DNA of 64,000 bases from Lacipirellula limnantheis (GTDB lineage: Bacteria; Planctomycetota; Planctomycetia; Pirellulales; Lacipirellulaceae), in contig NZ_CP036339.1 in the NCBI RefSeq assembly GCF_007746075.1, positions 992,001-1,056,000 of the forward strand, written 5' to 3'. Under the pieces are notes generated by a model that was given only the letters and a program-made list of their open reading frames with translations, searched no databases and had not been told where the DNA came from. Positions 60,371-64,000 of the stretch are shown piece by piece. Numbering within the stretch: position 1 is the stretch's first letter; every line of letters begins with the position of its first letter. The translations under genes were made by a program, and so were the position numbers.

Positions 60371-61645
60371 ATGCGTTTTCGTTCACATCGGTCTTTTGCA
60401 ACCGTCGCTGCATGCGCGTTCTGCATCGCATTCGCCCCGGCCGCTGCTTCCGCGCAGCCCTACAACTTCTTGAAGATCGCTGACACGAGTGGGCCGTTTA
60501 GCAATTTCGGGGAGCCGGCGCTTAACAACGATGGCGCCGTCGCCTTTCGCGCAGACCTCGACGGCGGGGGTGAAGGCGTTTTTCTTGCCAGTGGCGGCGT
60601 CATTACCACGCTGGCCGAGACGAGCGGGTTATTCAGCGACTTCGGCGACGTTTCGATCAATTCCGCAGGCGCGGTCGCATTCTGGGCGGCACTCGATGAC
60701 GGCAGCGAAGGAATCTATACCGCCGCGGGCGGCTCCTTGAACACGATAGCCACGGCCAGCAGCAGCGGTCCGGTGTTCCGCAGTTTCGATACCGTCGCAT
60801 TCGGCGGCAGGCCTTCAATTAACGACTCGGGCACGGTCGCTTTCTGGGCCGTCATCCACAACACGGGCGGCAGCGGCATCTTCACGGGCAACGGCGGGCC
60901 CACGAACACGATCATCGCGAATGGCGGCGATTTCTACGGTTTCGGCAATCCTTCTATAAATGACGCCGGCACGGTCGGCTTCCACGCTTCTCGGTTTCCG
61001 GCGTTGGGCGGCAACGCGATCCTCGCAAGCAGCGGCGGACCACCGACGATCTTGGCAGACGCCACCGGTCCGCTCGAAAACGTGGGAGTGCCGGTACTCA
61101 ACAACGATGGCACGGCCATCTTCCTTGGTTCTCCCGATGGCGGCGGCATGGGACTATACACAAGCAGCGGCGGTCCGGTGTTCACTGTGGCCGACAATTC
61201 CGGTCCTTTCTCCTCTTTCTTCGGTCACTCCATCAACGGGGCCGGCCGAGTCGCGTTCGAGGCAACGCTTGATAGCGAAACTGAGAACGGCATTTACACG
61301 GGTCCTGACCTCGTCAACGACAAAGTGGTCAAACGGTTTGATACGCTCTTCGACGAGCAGGTAATCGGCGTCACTTTCGGGCAAGGCCTGAACGATCAGG
61401 GAGACATCGCGTTTTGGTACTCAAACGCGAACAGTTTGCAAACGCTTACTGTCGCCAGGGTCGTACCGGAACCGACGACCTTGTTGCTAGGCGTCTTTAT
61501 TTCAGTAGCCATCGCAGTGATGGGACTTCGCGCCGCGGACGACTCGTTGCTGGACATTTTAATCAACGGCACAACACGCAAACGCCGACCGTCCGACGCA
61601 ACGATTAGGTATGGCTTGGAGCAATGCACACACGTGCGTGGCTAG
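60371..61645 (+). CDS. Repeat protein with PEP-CTERM-like segment and extended C-terminus
   Basis: The predicted 424-residue product starts MRFRSHRSFATVAACAFCIA, a signal peptide. The body is a row of about seven repeats of about 45 residues built on SGPFSNFGEPALNNDGAVAF and the related SINDSGTVAFWA, as in DUF7453-type beta-propeller-like proteins. A PEP-CTERM segment (VVPEPTTLLLGVFISVAIAVMGLR) follows, but the chain continues 37 residues with a charged tail. Normally the protein ends after the basic residues; the tail suggests a frameshift or stop loss. ATG 60371 is preferred over 60290 because of the signal peptide. Confidence 0.78.
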   Translation: MRFRSHRSFATVAACAFCIAFAPAAASAQPYNFLKIADTSGPFSNFGEPALNNDGAVAFRADLDGGGEGVFLASGGVITTLAETSGLFSDFGDVSINSAGAVAFWAALDDGSEGIYTAAGGSLNTIATASSSGPVFRSFDTVAFGGRPSINDSGTVAFWAVIHNTGGSGIFTGNGGPTNTIIANGGDFYGFGNPSINDAGTVGFHASRFPALGGNAILASSGGPPTILADATGPLENVGVPVLNNDGTAIFLGSPDGGGMGLYTSSGGPVFTVADNSGPFSSFFGHSINGAGRVAFEATLDSETENGIYTGPDLVNDKVVKRFDTLFDEQVIGVTFGQGLNDQGDIAFWYSNANSLQTLTVARVVPEPTTLLLGVFISVAIAVMGLRAADDSLLDILINGTTRKRRPSDATIRYGLEQCTHVRG

Positions 61646-61803
61646 TTTCCAGTCAGTTTGGAGCCCAAGACATTGAACTTGCGGGGCTGTCGACGGAAGG
61701 CACTGTCACGCTCGGAAAAGCCCTCGCGGCGATCGAGGCGGACCCCCGCAAGCGGCTAGCGGCGATCACGCTCGCGGACTTGCGGGCGGCGAAGGCGGCG
61801 TGA
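61624..61803 (+). CDS. Small ORF, 59 aa (possible gene fragment)
   Basis: Frame MHTRAWLVSSQFGAQDIELAG to TLADLRAAKAA, overlapping the previous gene by 22 bases in another frame. The last 40 residues (GKALAAIEADPRKRLAAI) have good codon use and may be the C-terminal remnant of another gene. Weak. Confidence 0.3.
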   Translation: MHTRAWLVSSQFGAQDIELAGLSTEGTVTLGKALAAIEADPRKRLAAITLADLRAAKAA

Positions 61804-62183
61804 GCGCGTATTCCTTGTCGTCATCCTCATAAATCAAGTTCCGTAATCCAGGAAACCTAATCCGCAGCCCAAACGAGTCGAGTACGGCGATGATGCCCAC
61901 GACTGGAATCCAAAGTCATAAGATCTCGCAGTGCGGCAACGATGACTAGCAATTGAAGCCTGCGCCACCTTACGCCCCCGCTCCCGGACCACCAACTCTC
62001 GGGTTATCCAGCAAATGCGAAGCGCGTGAGCGGACCTTAGCGCCCTGCTCGCGCGTCACGAGGTAAACCCAGGTGTTCGGTCAGGGATGCCATTGTTGGG
62101 TCTCCAAAGGGGATGGGAGGTACAAATGTTGACGCGAATCTCTTAGCTACCTATGCTCGGGACTTCCACGGTGAGAGAGCAAC
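61804..62183. other. Gene-free region
   Basis: About 380 bp with no supported gene. It should carry the promoter of the next gene. Confidence 0.4.
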
Positions 62184-62831
62184 ATGATATTTCAGGCCGT
62201 GAACAAACTTCTCTTCGTTATCTTTTTTTTGGCAGCGTCGCCGTTCGTGACTGGCGCCCCGCTGAAGTATCAATTCGACTTCACGGTGCACAGACTTGGC
62301 CCGTCTGTCTTTGAAAACGCCGCACTCAGATTAGATCTGACTTGGGACGCCGCGGAGTTTCCGCCACTCCTTTCGACTTCCAAATATACAAGATGGGCTG
62401 TCGGCAATCCTTCCGGTTCGCTAGCGGTGACTGGTTCGACAGGCTACGACGGCGTGTACGAAGCAACCTTTCTCGCCATGGGGGCGTTGGACTTTTGGGA
62501 TGTTCAAGACGGAGGAATCAGCGCCGACACCCAACGCGTTCCTCCCATGAGTTTCGATTTGAACGGACGCACCGCGACGATGAGGGGATTAACAGTATAC
62601 TTCCATGATCGATCTTTCTTCACAGCGGCCTCACCAAATTCCTTCATCGTTCCCAAGCCCTTCAGCGCCGCCGAAGCCGACTGGTCAACCACTTCATTTT
62701 TTGTGGAAGGCATCACCTCATTCGTGACCGACGGTCTCTCTGCCTCAGCCAGAGAAGTCCCCGAACCCTCCACGCTCGCCCTTGGCTCCTTCGCCCTCCT
62801 CCCCCTCGCCGCCCTCCGTCGCCGCCAATAA
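62184..62831 (+). CDS. PEP-CTERM protein, 215 aa
   Basis: The product starts MIFQAVNKLLFVIFFLAASP, a signal peptide, has a beta-rich unknown domain (KYQFDFTVHRLGPSVFENA, SFDLNGRTATMRGLTVYF) and ends with a PEP-CTERM signal (REVPEPSTLALGSFALLPLAALRRRQ). Probably a surface protein sorted by an exosortase system. No clear partner genes. Confidence 0.82.
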   Translation: MIFQAVNKLLFVIFFLAASPFVTGAPLKYQFDFTVHRLGPSVFENAALRLDLTWDAAEFPPLLSTSKYTRWAVGNPSGSLAVTGSTGYDGVYEATFLAMGALDFWDVQDGGISADTQRVPPMSFDLNGRTATMRGLTVYFHDRSFFTAASPNSFIVPKPFSAAEADWSTTSFFVEGITSFVTDGLSASAREVPEPSTLALGSFALLPLAALRRRQ

Positions 62832-62906
62832 CGCCGCCGCCTGCCCGCGACGGGAGACGCTATTCTGACGACCATGAGTCGCGGGGCATTAATCAGACTC
62901 CGCTGA

Positions 62907-63026
62907 ATGATGCTCGCTATGAGCTGGGTTGTCGCCGGCGCGGCGTTGTGGACGCTGCTGGTAATGACGCTGCGAGGCGCCGCAAATGCAATTGAGGTAG
63001 GCGGAAAAACCGCTTTTCCCGCGTAA
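62907..63026 (+). CDS. Very small possible membrane peptide, 39 aa
   Basis: Frame MMLAMSWVVAGAALWTLLVM and on, ending GGKTAFPA. One transmembrane-like segment. No further support. Confidence 0.2.
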   Translation: MMLAMSWVVAGAALWTLLVMTLRGAANAIEVGGKTAFPA

Positions 63027-63139
63027 CACGGGCCGCCGAAATGAATTCGGCCAAATCCTTTGTCACAAAGTGGATGTACTGGTATGCTAATGGCGCTACT
63101 TAGACACATCCTGTCTGTGTTCAACTGGAGGAGAGGCTA

Positions 63140-63850
63140 ATGCGAATCAGCGTGTTTGTTCTCGTCGCAACTTCATCGATGTGCTTTAGTGCCCAGGCAA
63201 GGTTGATTGACGATTTCACTCAGGGGTCGTTAAACATCAGCGCGGGACCATTGCAAACCGTTACTGACGTCGAGAACGGGTTAGATCCGACGAAGGTCAT
63301 TGGGGGGGAACGCCGCACCACGGCTCGGGACGACGTCTCCATTCGCATCAATGATCCGGCTCCTACCCCTGTTCCCGGGGCGATATTCGATCAGGGAATT
63401 CTTAATTTCAACGGTGAGGGTGAGTTCAACTACGGTGACAGCACTCCGCTGCACGTTGACCTGACGGCAGGGGGAACTCGGGAGTTTCGCTTACGAATGT
63501 CCGGCGACATGCGAGCCGAGTATATGCAAAGAGCGATCCTCGTCTTGGAAACTTCGGATGGGATGGGAGGCGTCGACGTGGCAAGCAAGGGCTGGGGCGG
63601 AACCTTCAAGGACAACGGCGCCTATAGCACAGGCTACATTCCGTTCAACACGTTTGAGAACGTCACAGACGTTCTCAGCATTACACTGCGATTTGAAGGC
63701 GTGCCAGCGGCATTAGTTTCACGTGCGTTTGCGGTTAACCATTTCGAAACCGCGATTCCAGAACCGGCAACCGCCATGCTGGCGTTGGCTTCGGCTCTTG
63801 GTTTAGCTGCATATCGTCGATCGACGCAATTCGCGCCAGCTAACGCATAA
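63140..63850 (+). CDS. PEP-CTERM protein, 236 aa
   Basis: The product starts MRISVFVLVATSSMCFSAQA with a GGAGG ribosome site. The unknown beta-rich domain contains IDDFTQGSLNISAG, LNFNGEGEFNYGDSTPLHVDL and FRLRMSGDMRAEYMQRAILVL, similar to choice-of-anchor modules. It ends with a PEP-CTERM signal (AIPEPATAMLALASALGLAAYRRS) and a short extra tail (TQFAPANA). Confidence 0.83.
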   Translation: MRISVFVLVATSSMCFSAQARLIDDFTQGSLNISAGPLQTVTDVENGLDPTKVIGGERRTTARDDVSIRINDPAPTPVPGAIFDQGILNFNGEGEFNYGDSTPLHVDLTAGGTREFRLRMSGDMRAEYMQRAILVLETSDGMGGVDVASKGWGGTFKDNGAYSTGYIPFNTFENVTDVLSITLRFEGVPAALVSRAFAVNHFETAIPEPATAMLALASALGLAAYRRSTQFAPANA

Positions 63851-63886
63851 ACGGAAGTTAGGGCGTCGCAAGTTGATGAAACTGTG

Positions 63887-64000
63887 ATGCCCTTTTTCGT
63901 GCGCTGGCGGCAGGCGCGCCAGCAACCCACCTCGCGTGATCCCGCGAAACGCGGCACGATCGTCACACCCGCCCCGCGCCGCGTCACGGCTCAATTTGTA
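63887..64000 (+). CDS. Possible 5' end of a gene running off the window
   Basis: From ATG 63887 a frame is open to the window edge (MPFFVRWRQARQQPTSRDP and on). It is basic and could be an arginine-rich N-terminus. Only 38 codons are visible. Confidence 0.2.
   Translation, partial: MPFFVRWRQARQQPTSRDPAKRGTIVTPAPRRVTAQFV

Overview
The window looks like chromosome of a planctomycete of the Pirellulales / Lacipirellulaceae type. The supporting signs are many PEP-CTERM surface proteins with dockerin-like DFLxWQ repeats, a PSCyt1-DUF1549-DUF1553 gene paired with a DUF1501 gene, DUF1559 pseudopilin-like proteins, a planctomycete-type ECF sigma factor next to a Ser/Thr kinase, and few clear Shine-Dalgarno sequences in host genes. 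I found no rRNA, complete tRNA or CRISPR array.

Region 1 (1-32.5 kb) is host-like. It holds a chemotaxis block (cheV, cheB, cheX), a large autotransporter-repeat PEP-CTERM protein, the DUF1549/DUF1553-DUF1501 pair and a dockerin/PEP-CTERM protein. A long minus-strand run follows (24.45 -> 12.52 kb): a PEP-CTERM/DUF1559 fusion, a HEAT-repeat lipoprotein, three glycosyltransferases, an ABC exporter and a tandem aminoglycoside-phosphotransferase-like protein. Several of these overlap by 1-20 bases, which suggests one glycoconjugate synthesis/export operon. On the plus strand, an ECF sigma factor, a Ser/Thr kinase with TPRs, a matrixin-like surface metalloprotease and a DUF1559 protein overlap or almost touch, forming a second operon.

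Region 2 (about 32.70-56.77 kb) is a probable integrative island. A perfect 26-bp direct repeat bounds it, and that repeat reads on the minus strand like the 3' end of a tRNA-Ser gene. The island carries a large serine recombinase at the left end and an xis/int pair at the right end. Inside it lies a complete integron: a true IntI-type integrase (35.71-36.75 kb, minus strand), an attI region with paired direct repeats, and 16 plus-strand gene cassettes (36.88-47.27 kb), each ending in an attC site. The boundaries are supported internally: in nearly every cassette the 3' R'' box is the reverse complement of that cassette's own 5' TTRRRY end. Cassettes 3 and 7 are identical 652-bp copies. Most cassette proteins are of unknown function; recognisable ones include a HEAT-repeat protein, an ankyrin protein, a membrane-anchored CX5R phosphatase, a receiver-like protein and an SMI1/KNR4 protein. 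The last attC has lost its GTT box and runs into the broken 3' end of a dockerin/PEP-CTERM gene. The rest of the island holds two PEP-CTERM genes, a possible HEPN protein, several unknown small genes and a degenerate M41-like protein.

Region 3 (56.77-64 kb) begins with what may be a second, decayed element (a 5'-truncated tyrosine recombinase overlapping a large serine recombinase) and returns to host-like PEP-CTERM genes up to the window end.
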